A stretch of DNA of 6,104 bases from Hyphomonadaceae bacterium. GTDB lineage: Bacteria; Pseudomonadota; Alphaproteobacteria; Caulobacterales; Aquidulcibacteraceae. Position 1 is the stretch's first letter, and each line of letters begins with the position of its first letter. The position numbers and the translations under genes are program-made. Where the stretch lies: NCBI GenBank assembly GCA_016791325.1, contig JAEUMU010000148.1, positions 1 to 6,104 of the forward strand, given 5' to 3'. Below, piece by piece: positions 1-5,440 of the stretch. The notes below the pieces were generated by a model, which saw nothing but the letters and a program-made list of their open reading frames with translations, ran no database searches and had not been told where the DNA came from.

Positions 1-222
1 CCCGAGCTTTGTGCGCTCGCGCTGAACGCGGCGCGCAGCGTCCCGCAACTGATGCTGACAGGCTGGGATATAGCGCTCGCGGAAGGCGGCCCGGCCGTGA
101 TCGAGCTTGAGCCCGATGGCGGCGATCCCGCTGTCACCCAACTCGCCAGCGGTCAGGGCCTGCTCGATGGCGCCTATGGCGCCTTTCTCGAACGCCGCCG
201 CGCTCTGCTGAAAGGCAAGTAG
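1..222 (+). CDS. C-terminal fragment of a probable sugar-transfer-associated ATP-grasp protein
   Basis: An open frame runs from the window edge to a TAG at 220-222, giving 73 residues; the start lies outside. The readable end contains TGWDIALAEGGPAVIELEPD (residues 20-39) and then GQGLLDGAYGAFLERRR (residues 52-68). This resembles the end of ATP-grasp proteins of the sugar-transfer-associated type, where a GWDIA...GP.(V/L)(I/L)E segment supplies the metal- and ATP-binding acidic residues near the C terminus and a short 'LLD..(F/Y)G.(F/Y)L' tail follows. Family members usually have 'EGN' where this one reads 'ELE', so the Asn ligand may be replaced. The family is associated with polysaccharide or cell-surface sugar metabolism, but no substrate can be read here. 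It converges on the XRE gene with only three bases between the two stops. The family call is from memory of the motif and rests on the last fifth or so of the protein. Confidence 0.55.
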   Translation, partial: PELCALALNAARSVPQLMLTGWDIALAEGGPAVIELEPDGGDPAVTQLASGQGLLDGAYGAFLERRRALLKGK

Positions 223-225
223 GCG

Positions 226-471
226 CTAATCGCCGGCGCCTTCGTCCTCCGGCGCTTCGTCGTCGCCGCCGGGCTCATACGCCAGCAACTCGCCGGGCTG
301 GCAATCCAGCACGCGGCAAAGCGCATTGAGCGTGGAGAAGCGAATCGCCTTGGCCTTACCCGTCTTCAGGATCGAGAGGTTCGCTAGCGTTACGCCGACT
401 CTCTCGCTCAACTCGGTGAGCGACATGCGCCGTTCCAGCAGAATGCGGTCAAGGGTGACGCGGATCGCCAT
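226..471 (-). CDS. YozG-type XRE family helix-turn-helix regulator
   Basis: This 81-residue protein is a small cytoplasmic DNA-binding regulator. Residues 5-66 form a Cro/CI-type helix-turn-helix domain: MSLTELSERVGVT (16-28) covers helix 2 and the turn, and LANLSILKTGKAKAIRFSTL (29-48) the recognition helix and following loop. LDCQPGELLAYEP (55-67) is the hallmark end of the YozG/COG3655 group. An acidic tail (GGDDEAPEDEGAGD, 68-81) follows. I chose the ATG at 471-469 rather than longer readings of the same frame because it gives the normal family N terminus, and because it overlaps the stop of the upstream membrane gene as TGATG, a sign of translational coupling. An AGGAG lies 11 bases upstream inside that gene. 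YozG-type regulators are commonly paired with DUF2975 membrane proteins, as here. A role in repressing its own operon, modulated by the membrane partner, is inference. Confidence 0.93.
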   Translation of the reverse strand: MAIRVTLDRILLERRMSLTELSERVGVTLANLSILKTGKAKAIRFSTLNALCRVLDCQPGELLAYEPGGDDEAPEDEGAGD

Positions 472-1076
472 CAGATCGTGAGCTCCTGCTCTTCTTTCAG
501 GCGCGCGCCTTCGCGAAACACTTCGGCCAAAACGATCAGGATCAGAATCGCGCCCCAAGTGGAGAGGTCGATGTTGATCTGATAATTGGCGTCCATGTGC
601 GGATGGCCGAAATTCACCAGCAGCAAGCCGGTCAAAGCCAGCAGCGCGTAGCGCGCCAGTTCGATTCCCAGCATCGTGATCCAGATCACGCGCAGGTGCT
701 GGGCGTTCTCGCGCCGGAACGGCTCGCCGGAAGAGAAGCTGTCGAACAGCTTGCGCAGCCGCCACACGATGATCAGCGCCCCCGTGATGGCGACGGCGCC
801 GATGAGAAAGGCAGGAACAGCCACAGGCCAGGTGATGCCGGCCGGGTTGTCATAGGTCAGGTGGAAGGTGCTGCCGTCGTCGCCCATGCGGATGTGGCCG
901 CCGCCGCCGGAAAGGATGGTGGCGTCCACCGCGCCAGTGTTGACCAGCCAGAGCAGCAGCCCATAGCCAAATGCGCCCAGAACTAGGGCGCCCGCCGCCA
1001 CCCACAGCAGCACCCACGTTACCTGCAGCCCAACGCGGACCACGGATGCAATCGAACCTCTGCCAAGCGCCTTCAT
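471..1076 (-). CDS. DUF2975 family four-helix membrane protein
   Basis: This 201-residue inner-membrane protein has four predicted membrane segments at about residues 19-46, 82-106, 131-154 and 172-187. Between the second and third lies LFDSFSSGEPFRRENAQHLR (110-129), matching the conserved 'lf..l..GePF..eNa..LR' loop of DUF2975. The C terminus LAEVFREGARLKEEQELTI (183-201) is the family's hallmark cytoplasmic end. Residues 47-80 form a Gly-rich, probably extracytoplasmic loop. The ATG at 1076-1074 is preceded by AGGA at an 8-base spacing. It is the first gene of a two-gene minus-strand operon and overlaps the XRE gene by one base. The biochemical function of DUF2975 is not established. The constant pairing with a YozG-type regulator suggests a membrane component that senses something or controls the regulator, which is inference. 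Nothing looks truncated or unusual. Confidence 0.93.
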   Translation of the reverse strand: MKALGRGSIASVVRVGLQVTWVLLWVAAGALVLGAFGYGLLLWLVNTGAVDATILSGGGGHIRMGDDGSTFHLTYDNPAGITWPVAVPAFLIGAVAITGALIIVWRLRKLFDSFSSGEPFRRENAQHLRVIWITMLGIELARYALLALTGLLLVNFGHPHMDANYQINIDLSTWGAILILIVLAEVFREGARLKEEQELTI

Positions 1077-1167
1077 GGGCGGGATCCTGCCTTTGCCTTG
1101 GTTAGTATTCGGACTTTATTGATAAACGATATAGACCCGGCCGCCCGCCGTCAAACAAGAGGTGGCC
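1077..1167. promoter_or_regulatory. divergent promoter region between the DUF2975-XRE operon and rdgB-hemW
   Basis: This is the largest stretch free of coding sequence in the window and the only place with an AT-rich island: 1101-1135 has 25 A/T in 35 bases, against a strongly G+C-rich surround. It must feed both the minus-strand DUF2975-XRE operon and plus-strand rdgB-hemW. A plausible but weak plus-strand promoter is TTCGGA (1108-1113), a 16-base spacer, then TATAGA (1130-1135). For the minus strand, AATACT (complement of 1104-1109) is a possible -10 with no convincing -35. A small symmetric element, TTTAT-TG-ATAAA (1115-1126), sits inside the island and overlaps the plus-strand spacer. It would be a natural operator for the XRE protein, but that is inference. 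No start site can be fixed from sequence alone. Confidence 0.45.
1159..1164 (+). promoter_or_regulatory. ribosome binding site that decides the rdgB start
   Basis: GAGGTG at 1159-1164 matches the core of the Shine-Dalgarno consensus AAGGAGGTGATCC. Its GAGG part ends five bases before the ATG at 1168. The in-frame GTG at 1162, two codons earlier, lies within this motif, so it would have no usable binding site. The ATG at 1168 is therefore preferred. Confidence 0.65.
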
Positions 1168-1761
1168 ATGCTCAAATTCTCCGGCCGTCTCGTTGTCGCC
1201 AGCCACAATGCGGGCAAGGTGCGGGAAATCGCGGCCTTGCTGGCGCCCTTGGGCGTCGAGGCGGTTTCGGCTGCCTCGCTGGGCTTGCCGGAGCCGGAGG
1301 AAACCGAAACCACCTTCGCCGGCAACGCCGTCCTGAAGGCGCGCGCGGCGGCGCAAGCGTCAGGCATGCCGGCGCTCTCCGACGATTCCGGGCTAGAGGT
1401 GTTTGCGCTCAATGGCGCGCCGGGCGTCTATTCCGCCCGTTGGGCGGGGGAGGCGAAGGATTTCGCCGCCGCCATGGCGCGCGTTCACGCCGAACTGCAA
1501 CAGCGTCAGGGCGCCCATCCTTCTGCACGCTTTGTGTGCGCGCTGGCGCTGGCGCAGCCCGACGGCGCGGTTCAAGTGTTTGAAGGCGAAGCGCGCGGGC
1601 GCGTGGTGTGGCCGCCGCGAGGTGATAAGGGCTTCGGCTTCGATCCCATGTTTGAGCCGCAAGGCCATTCGGGTACGTTCGGCGAAATGAGCCACGAAGA
1701 AATTCTGCCGCTAACCCATCGCGCGCGCGCCTTTGAAAAATTTCTCGCGGCGCTTTCGTGA
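1168..1761 (+). CDS. rdgB: RdgB/HAM1 family non-canonical purine NTP pyrophosphatase
   Basis: This is a 197-residue cytoplasmic enzyme of the ITPase/HAM1 family, which hydrolyses dITP, ITP and XTP to the monophosphate and pyrophosphate and so keeps deaminated purines out of DNA and RNA. Family motifs are in order: SHNAGK (12-17, phosphate-binding S/T-x-N-x-x-K), [12 protein letters not shown] (48-59), SDDSGLEV (71-78, with the catalytic Asp pair), GVYSARWAG (86-94), GFGFDPMF (155-162) and THRARAF (183-189). Length equals that of E. coli RdgB. The segment before HR reads EEILPLTHR where the family usually has EEKxxxSHR. The base-contacting Lys (E. coli K177, human ITPA K172) is thus Ile179, and the Ser is Thr183. 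All other active-site motifs are intact, so I take it as functional, possibly with altered base recognition. The stop overlaps the hemW start as GTGA, and rdgB-hemW adjacency is also found in E. coli. Confidence 0.95.
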   Translation: MLKFSGRLVVASHNAGKVREIAALLAPLGVEAVSAASLGLPEPEETETTFAGNAVLKARAAAQASGMPALSDDSGLEVFALNGAPGVYSARWAGEAKDFAAAMARVHAELQQRQGAHPSARFVCALALAQPDGAVQVFEGEARGRVVWPPRGDKGFGFDPMFEPQGHSGTFGEMSHEEILPLTHRARAFEKFLAALS

Positions 1762-2891
1762 GCGGCTTTGGCGTTTACGTTCACTGGCCCTATTGCAGCG
1801 CCATCTGCCCGTATTGCGATTTCAACGTTTATCGCGCGCGCGGACGTGAGTCCGCGCCGCTGCTCGCTGCGATCGCCGCCGACATCGAAGCCCACGCCGC
1901 CCGTTTCGGCGCGCGCGAGGTGCAGAGCCTCTTCATCGGAGGGGGCACGCCTTCTCTGCTGCGTGGCGGTGAGATCGAAGGCTTGATTGAAGCAGCTGCG
2001 CGCGCTTTCCCCTTGGCGTCCGATTGTGAAATTACGCTCGAAGCCAATCCCGAAGACGCAGCGCTGTTCGCCGAACATGCCGCCGCCGGCGTCAACCGCT
2101 TTTCCATCGGCCTGCAGGCGCTGGAGGAGTCCGCGTTGAAGGCTTTGGGGCGCAAGCACGATGTGCAAAGCGCCTTGCGCGCCGTTGAAGCCGCGGCTGC
2201 AACAGGGCGGCGGGTTTCGGCCGATCTCATCTACGCGCGAGAAGGGCAGAGTGTTGGCGCATGGCGCGCTGAATTGCAGCAGGCGTTGGCGCTGCCGGTT
2301 GAGCATCTTTCGCTCTACCAGCTCACGATCGAGCCACGCACTGCGTTCGCCCGCCGGGCCGCCCGCGGCCAGCTCATCGCCCCGGATAACGATGCCGCCG
2401 CCGAGCTCTACGAAGCCACGCAAGAGCTGTGCGAAGCCGCCGGCTTTCCCGCCTATGAAATCTCCAACCACGCCCGCAGCGCGGCCGCGCGCTCCGCGCA
2501 CAATCTGATCTACTGGCGCAGCGGCGATTGGATCGGCGTCGGCCCCGGCGCGCATGGGCGCATCACGCATCGGGGCGCGCGGCTCGCCTTCGAAGCGCAA
2601 CGCCGGCCTGCCGATTATATCGAGGCCATGCGTGAACAAGGCGTTGGCTGGATCACCGAAACGAAACTCACGGGCGAAGAGGCCGGAGATGAAATGCTGC
2701 TGATGGGCTTGCGGGTGGAGGAGGGGGTTGATCTCGCACGGATCGCCGCATTGCGAGGGCGCGCGGTGGACCCCAATGCGCTGCGCTGGCTTGAGCAGCA
2801 GGGCCTGCTGATCCAAGCGCAAGGCCGCGCGCGCCTCACGCGCGCCGGGCGTGTGCTCGCCAACCGTATCGCGGCTGAACTCGCCGTTTAG
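1758..2891 (+). CDS. hemW: radical SAM family heme chaperone HemW
   Basis: This 377-residue protein is almost exactly the length of E. coli HemW (378). The radical-SAM cluster motif is [10 protein letters not shown] (13-22), with Cys13, Cys17 and Cys20 binding the 4Fe-4S cluster. Phe22 sits where true HemN coproporphyrinogen dehydrogenases carry a fourth Cys. Further motifs are GGGTPSLL (61-68, SAM binding), EANP (95-98), RFSIGLQ (114-120), [11 protein letters not shown] (187-197), YEISNHA (233-239) and HNLIYW (248-253). The last is the HNxxYW motif linked to heme binding in HemW/RSAD1 proteins. Databases often mislabel such genes as oxygen-independent coproporphyrinogen III oxidase; the Cys pattern and HNxxYW argue for HemW, which delivers heme to respiratory-chain proteins. 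The GTG start at 1758 overlaps the rdgB stop by four bases and has no clear Shine-Dalgarno, so expression is probably coupled to rdgB. Its TAG overlaps the stop of the opposing lipoprotein gene. Confidence 0.96.
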   Translation: MSGFGVYVHWPYCSAICPYCDFNVYRARGRESAPLLAAIAADIEAHAARFGAREVQSLFIGGGTPSLLRGGEIEGLIEAAARAFPLASDCEITLEANPEDAALFAEHAAAGVNRFSIGLQALEESALKALGRKHDVQSALRAVEAAAATGRRVSADLIYAREGQSVGAWRAELQQALALPVEHLSLYQLTIEPRTAFARRAARGQLIAPDNDAAAELYEATQELCEAAGFPAYEISNHARSAAARSAHNLIYWRSGDWIGVGPGAHGRITHRGARLAFEAQRRPADYIEAMREQGVGWITETKLTGEEAGDEMLLMGLRVEEGVDLARIAALRGRAVDPNALRWLEQQGLLIQAQGRARLTRAGRVLANRIAAELAV

Positions 2892-4126
2892 CTGCCGGAA
2901 CGGCTGAAGCGCGCTGGCGCGGGATCGCGCACGTTCACGCTGTTCGCGCCCACTTCGATGATCGCCAGCCCGCGCTCGATGGCGCCGTCGCTGCGGAAGC
3001 GGAAAAGCCCGTCGGCGCCCGCGAAACCTTCATTGTTTTCGATCGCCCCGCGCGTCAGGCCTTGCGATCCAGCGTCGGCTGAAAGCCGCGCCGCGATCGC
3101 CACCGCGTCATAGGCCAAGCTCGCCAGCCGTGTCGGCTCGCGCGAATAGGCGCGCTGGTAGCGTTCCTCGAAGGATGTGCGCGCGTTGGGATCGGGCGAG
3201 ACATACCAGCCGCCCGCCAGCGTCGGCTCGCGTTGCGCATCGCCCAGCCAGGCGCTGGTGCCGATGAAGCGGGTTTGCTGCTGCGTCACGCCCGCTTGCA
3301 CGAGCGCAACGCCGATCGCCCGCAGCGGCCCGCCGCTTTCCGCGATCAGCACTGCCTGCGCCGGTTGTGTGCGCAGGGTTTGCGCCAGCGCCGCCGCCGC
3401 CGCGCCCGCCTCGCTGTCGGAGCGGTTATAGAGCCGCGCAGCCCCCACGGTGACGCCGTAAGCCTGCGCTTGCGCGCGCAAAGCGCTTTCCACGCGCCGG
3501 CCATACTCATTCGAAGGCGCCAGCAGGGCGATGGTGCGGATGTTCTGGCTCGCAGCGTAGGAAACGATGCGTGCGATCTCATCTTCAAGCTGGAAGCTCA
3601 GCAGGTAAACGCCGTTGCCGGCCACCGTGCGGTCGGAAGAGAAGCCGATCACCGGGATGTTGCGCGGACGCGCGGTTGCGCCCGCCCCGGCCACGCCTTC
3701 GCGCAGCACCGGGCCGATGATGATGTCCGCTCCATCCGCCACTAGCGCGCGCGCCGCCGCCGCGGCGGAGGCTTCATCGCTGCCCGCGTCGCGCGGGATC
3801 AGCAACGTGTTCTGATTGCCGTGATCAAACAGGGCGAGTTCGGCGGCGCTATAAAGCGCGGCCGCATCCTGAGGCCGCAGCGTAAACGGCAGCAGCAGCC
3901 CCACGCGCACAATCGGGCGCCCGCGCATGAACGGCGGCGTCACGCCTTCGCGTGTTTGCACCTGCGCTTCGGGCGGAGTCGTGGGCCCGACGGCGGGGCC
4001 CGGGCCGGGCGCTGGGCTCACTCCCGGCGTGGCGCACGCCGCCATCAGCGCCGCCAAGCCGAGCGCCGCCGCCGTCTTGGCGCTTGGAAAGCCGGCCGCG
4101 CGGGCCGATGATCGACGGGACACCAT
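2888..4126 (-). CDS. LpoA-like lipoprotein with periplasmic-binding-protein fold (penicillin-binding protein activator type)
   Basis: This 412-residue predicted lipoprotein starts at ATG 4126-4124. A basic N terminus is followed by a hydrophobic stretch and LMAAC with Cys31; Met rather than Leu at -3 is a slightly loose lipobox. A Pro/Gly-rich linker (about 34-55) should span from the membrane. From about residue 73 (VRVGLLLPF) to near 395 it reads as a type I periplasmic-binding fold (Peripla_BP_6-like), with IIIGPVLREGV (135-145), IPVIGFSSDRTVAGNGVYLL (157-176), GTSAWLGD (289-296) and SLAYDAVAIAARL (336-348). Alphaproteobacterial genes of this kind, next to rsmI, are called penicillin-binding protein activators by analogy with E. 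coli LpoA, which stimulates PBP1A. This protein lacks the TPR-like N-terminal domain of E. coli LpoA (678 residues), so peptidoglycan-synthase activation is inference. Both gene ends overlap opposite-strand neighbours. An amino-acid-binding protein is the alternative, but no transporter genes are adjacent. Confidence 0.87.
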   Translation of the reverse strand: MVSRRSSARAAGFPSAKTAAALGLAALMAACATPGVSPAPGPGPAVGPTTPPEAQVQTREGVTPPFMRGRPIVRVGLLLPFTLRPQDAAALYSAAELALFDHGNQNTLLIPRDAGSDEASAAAAARALVADGADIIIGPVLREGVAGAGATARPRNIPVIGFSSDRTVAGNGVYLLSFQLEDEIARIVSYAASQNIRTIALLAPSNEYGRRVESALRAQAQAYGVTVGAARLYNRSDSEAGAAAAALAQTLRTQPAQAVLIAESGGPLRAIGVALVQAGVTQQQTRFIGTSAWLGDAQREPTLAGGWYVSPDPNARTSFEERYQRAYSREPTRLASLAYDAVAIAARLSADAGSQGLTRGAIENNEGFAGADGLFRFRSDGAIERGLAIIEVGANSVNVRDPAPARFSRSGS

Positions 4127-5021
4127 GAGCAATCCTTCCTCAGATCCCGGAGAATCCGCGGCGGACGGTATCGGCGCCCGCCAGCCCAGTCCACCGTTGG
4201 AAGCGGGCCTTTATGTGGTCGCCACGCCGATTGGGAACCTGCGCGACATCACCTTTCGCGCGCTCGACGTGCTAGGCGGTGCGGATCGCGTCTATGCCGA
4301 GGATACTCGCGTCGCCCGCAAATTGCTGGACGCTTATGGCCTCAAGCCCCGGCTTTCCGCGTATCACGAGCACAATGCAGAGCAGGCGCGCGCAGAAATT
4401 CTGGCCGCGCTGGCGCAGGGTGCGCGCGTCGCCCTGATTTCCGACGCCGGCACGCCAATGATTTCGGATCCGGGATACAAGCTCGCGCGGGCTGCAATCG
4501 CCGCCGGCCACCGCATTTACCCCATCCCCGGCGCCTCGGCTCTGCTGGCCGCGCTCGTCACAGCCGGCCTGCCCACGGACCGGTTCTATTTCGCCGGCTT
4601 TCTCCCGGCCAAGTCCGCCGCGCGCCGCGAGGCGTTGGATGAGCTCGCCGCTATTGACGCCACGCTGGTGTTTTACGAGAGCGGCCCGCGCCTCGCCGAC
4701 TCCCTGGCGGACATGGCCGCGCACTTGGGCGCGCGCGAAGCCGCCGTCGCGCGCGAACTGACGAAATTGTTTGAAGAGACCCGCCGCGCGCCGCTCAGCG
4801 CGCTTGCCGCGCACTACGCCGCCGCCGGCCCGCCGAAAGGCGAAATTGTCGTCGTTGTCAGCCCGCCCGAGAAAGGGGAGATCAGCGATGAGGCGCTCGA
4901 TGCGTTCCTGCGCCAAGCGCTCGAACGAAGCGGCGTAAAGGACGCCGCACACGAAGCCGCGCAAACCCTGGGCGTGCCGCGCAAGCGCGCCTACGCGCGC
5001 GCGCTGGAGCTTAAGGCGTGA
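4125..5021 (+). CDS. rsmI: 16S rRNA (cytidine1402-2'-O)-methyltransferase RsmI
   Basis: This 298-residue protein is an SAM-dependent enzyme of the tetrapyrrole methylase (SPOUT-unrelated) fold. It 2'-O-methylates C1402 of 16S rRNA at the decoding centre, acting with RsmH (N4-methylation of the same base). Motifs are in order: GLYVVATPIGNLRDIT (28-43), AEDTR (58-62), AYHEHN (79-84), ISDAGTPMISDPG (105-117), IPGASA (134-139), ARELTKLFEE (209-218) and the C-terminal ALERSGVKDAAHEAAQTLGV (starting near 265), a small helical domain typical of the family. Residues 1-24 form a Ser/Pro/Gly-rich extension before the conserved core. The ATG at 4125 shares the palindrome CATG with the start of the divergent lipoprotein gene. 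It has only a weak GGGA upstream, so a TTG at 4197 giving MEAGLYVV is an alternative start. The end overlaps yraN through GTGA. Confidence 0.95.
   Translation: MSNPSSDPGESAADGIGARQPSPPLEAGLYVVATPIGNLRDITFRALDVLGGADRVYAEDTRVARKLLDAYGLKPRLSAYHEHNAEQARAEILAALAQGARVALISDAGTPMISDPGYKLARAAIAAGHRIYPIPGASALLAALVTAGLPTDRFYFAGFLPAKSAARREALDELAAIDATLVFYESGPRLADSLADMAAHLGAREAAVARELTKLFEETRRAPLSALAAHYAAAGPPKGEIVVVVSPPEKGEISDEALDAFLRQALERSGVKDAAHEAAQTLGVPRKRAYARALELKA
4133..4141 (-). promoter_or_regulatory. ribosome binding site of the LpoA-like gene, inside rsmI codons
   Basis: On the minus strand 4141-4133 reads GAGGAAGGA, an excellent purine-rich Shine-Dalgarno six bases before the ATG at 4126-4124. 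It selects this ATG over the in-frame TTG at 4132 and the GTG at 4123. The same bases encode residues 3-6 of RsmI on the plus strand. Confidence 0.65.
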
Positions 5022-5383
5022 CACGCCGCGCGGCCGAGCGGCGCGGGCGCCGGGCCGAATGGGTCGCCATGGCGTGGCTCATGCTCAAGGGCTATCGCGT
5101 GCTGGGCCATCGCCTGCGCACCCCCTACGGTGAGGTTGATCTCGCGGCGTGGAAGCGCGGCGTTCTGGTGATTGTGGAGGTAAAGGCGCGGCGCAGCATC
5201 GACGCCGCCATTTTCGCCATCACCCCGCGCGCGCAGGGGCGCATCGCGCGCGCCGCGCAAACCTTGGCCGCTCGCTGGCGGCTGCAGCGCGCGCCAATTC
5301 GCTTCGATTTCATCATCGTCGGCGCCGGATTGTTGCCGAAACATCAACGCGCAGCTTGGTTTTACGAGCGCCTGGGCGCGTGA
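5018..5383 (+). CDS. yraN: YraN family (UPF0102) nuclease-fold protein
   Basis: This 121-residue protein has the normal family length. The conserved pattern G10-R-R-A-E14, then GEVDL (38-42) and VEVKAR (53-58), places Glu14, Asp41, Glu54 and Lys56 as the E-D-ExK set of the PD-(D/E)xK-like nuclease fold. FDFIIVG (95-101) near the end is also typical. The family is predicted to be an endonuclease related to Holliday-junction resolvases, but its physiological role is not settled. The GTG at 5018 overlaps the rsmI stop (GTGA) and has GGAG eight bases upstream (5006-5009). Starting at the internal ATG (residue 18) would remove Glu14, which supports the GTG. Its position directly after rsmI is a conserved neighbourhood; in E. 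coli yraN sits in the same gene cluster beside lpoA. Confidence 0.93.
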   Translation: MTRRAAERRGRRAEWVAMAWLMLKGYRVLGHRLRTPYGEVDLAAWKRGVLVIVEVKARRSIDAAIFAITPRAQGRIARAAQTLAARWRLQRAPIRFDFIIVGAGLLPKHQRAAWFYERLGA

Positions 5384-5404
5384 GCGCGGCCATCGTTAAG
5401 CGGC

Positions 5405-5421
5405 GCGAAACGATGTTTCGC
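5405..5421. repeat. perfect inverted repeat just upstream of the DolP-like gene (7-bp arms, 3-base centre)
   Basis: The sequence reads GCGAAAC-GAT-GTTTCGC, a perfect 7-bp stem with a three-base loop, ending four bases before the ATG at 5426. It lies in the 42-base gap after yraN. It could be an RNA hairpin near the ribosome entry site or a DNA operator. No T-run follows, so it does not look like an intrinsic terminator. Confidence 0.6.
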
Positions 5422-5440
5422 CATCATGGCCAGCATGATG
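5422..5440. repeat. second inverted repeat covering all candidate start codons of the DolP-like gene
   Basis: CATCATG-GCCAG-CATGATG forms a perfect 7-bp stem with a five-base loop. It directly abuts the repeat at 5405-5421. Its left arm holds the ATG at 5426 and its right arm the in-frame ATGs at 5435 and 5438. If it folds in mRNA it would sequester every possible start codon. An overlapping short palindrome, GCCAT-C-ATGGC (5420-5430), gives an alternative pairing. Confidence 0.55.

Noticed and set aside
221..241. Hairpin AGGCGC...GCGCCT (221-226 with 236-241) at the convergent junction of the ATP-grasp fragment and the XRE gene, as a two-way terminator
   Set aside because: The six-pair stem with a nine-base loop has no T-run on either side, and short G-C stems are common by chance in this composition.
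472..765. A long N-terminal extension of the XRE regulator (179 residues)
   Set aside because: The extension is a shadow of the DUF2975 gene. The ATG at 471-469 gives the standard family N terminus and a coupled TGATG junction.
1572..2822. A 416-codon minus-strand open frame opposite rdgB and hemW
   Set aside because: It is a shadow frame: plus-strand rdgB and hemW are unmistakable, and its translation shows low-complexity Arg/Gly/Ala runs without family motifs.
1758..2891. Annotation of hemW as oxygen-independent coproporphyrinogen III oxidase (hemN)
   Set aside because: The fourth Cys of the HemN CxxxCxxCxC pattern is Phe22, and the HNxxYW heme-binding motif is present, both pointing to HemW.
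3927..4124. A 66-codon upstream extension of rsmI in the same frame
   Set aside because: It would lie entirely antisense to the lipoprotein's signal peptide and linker, adds no family motif, and the ATG at 4125 already precedes the conserved core by 27 residues.
4272..5024. A 250-codon minus-strand open frame opposite rsmI
   Set aside because: Its translation has no recognisable domain and it lies fully antisense to the well-supported rsmI. Long antisense frames are common at this G+C content.
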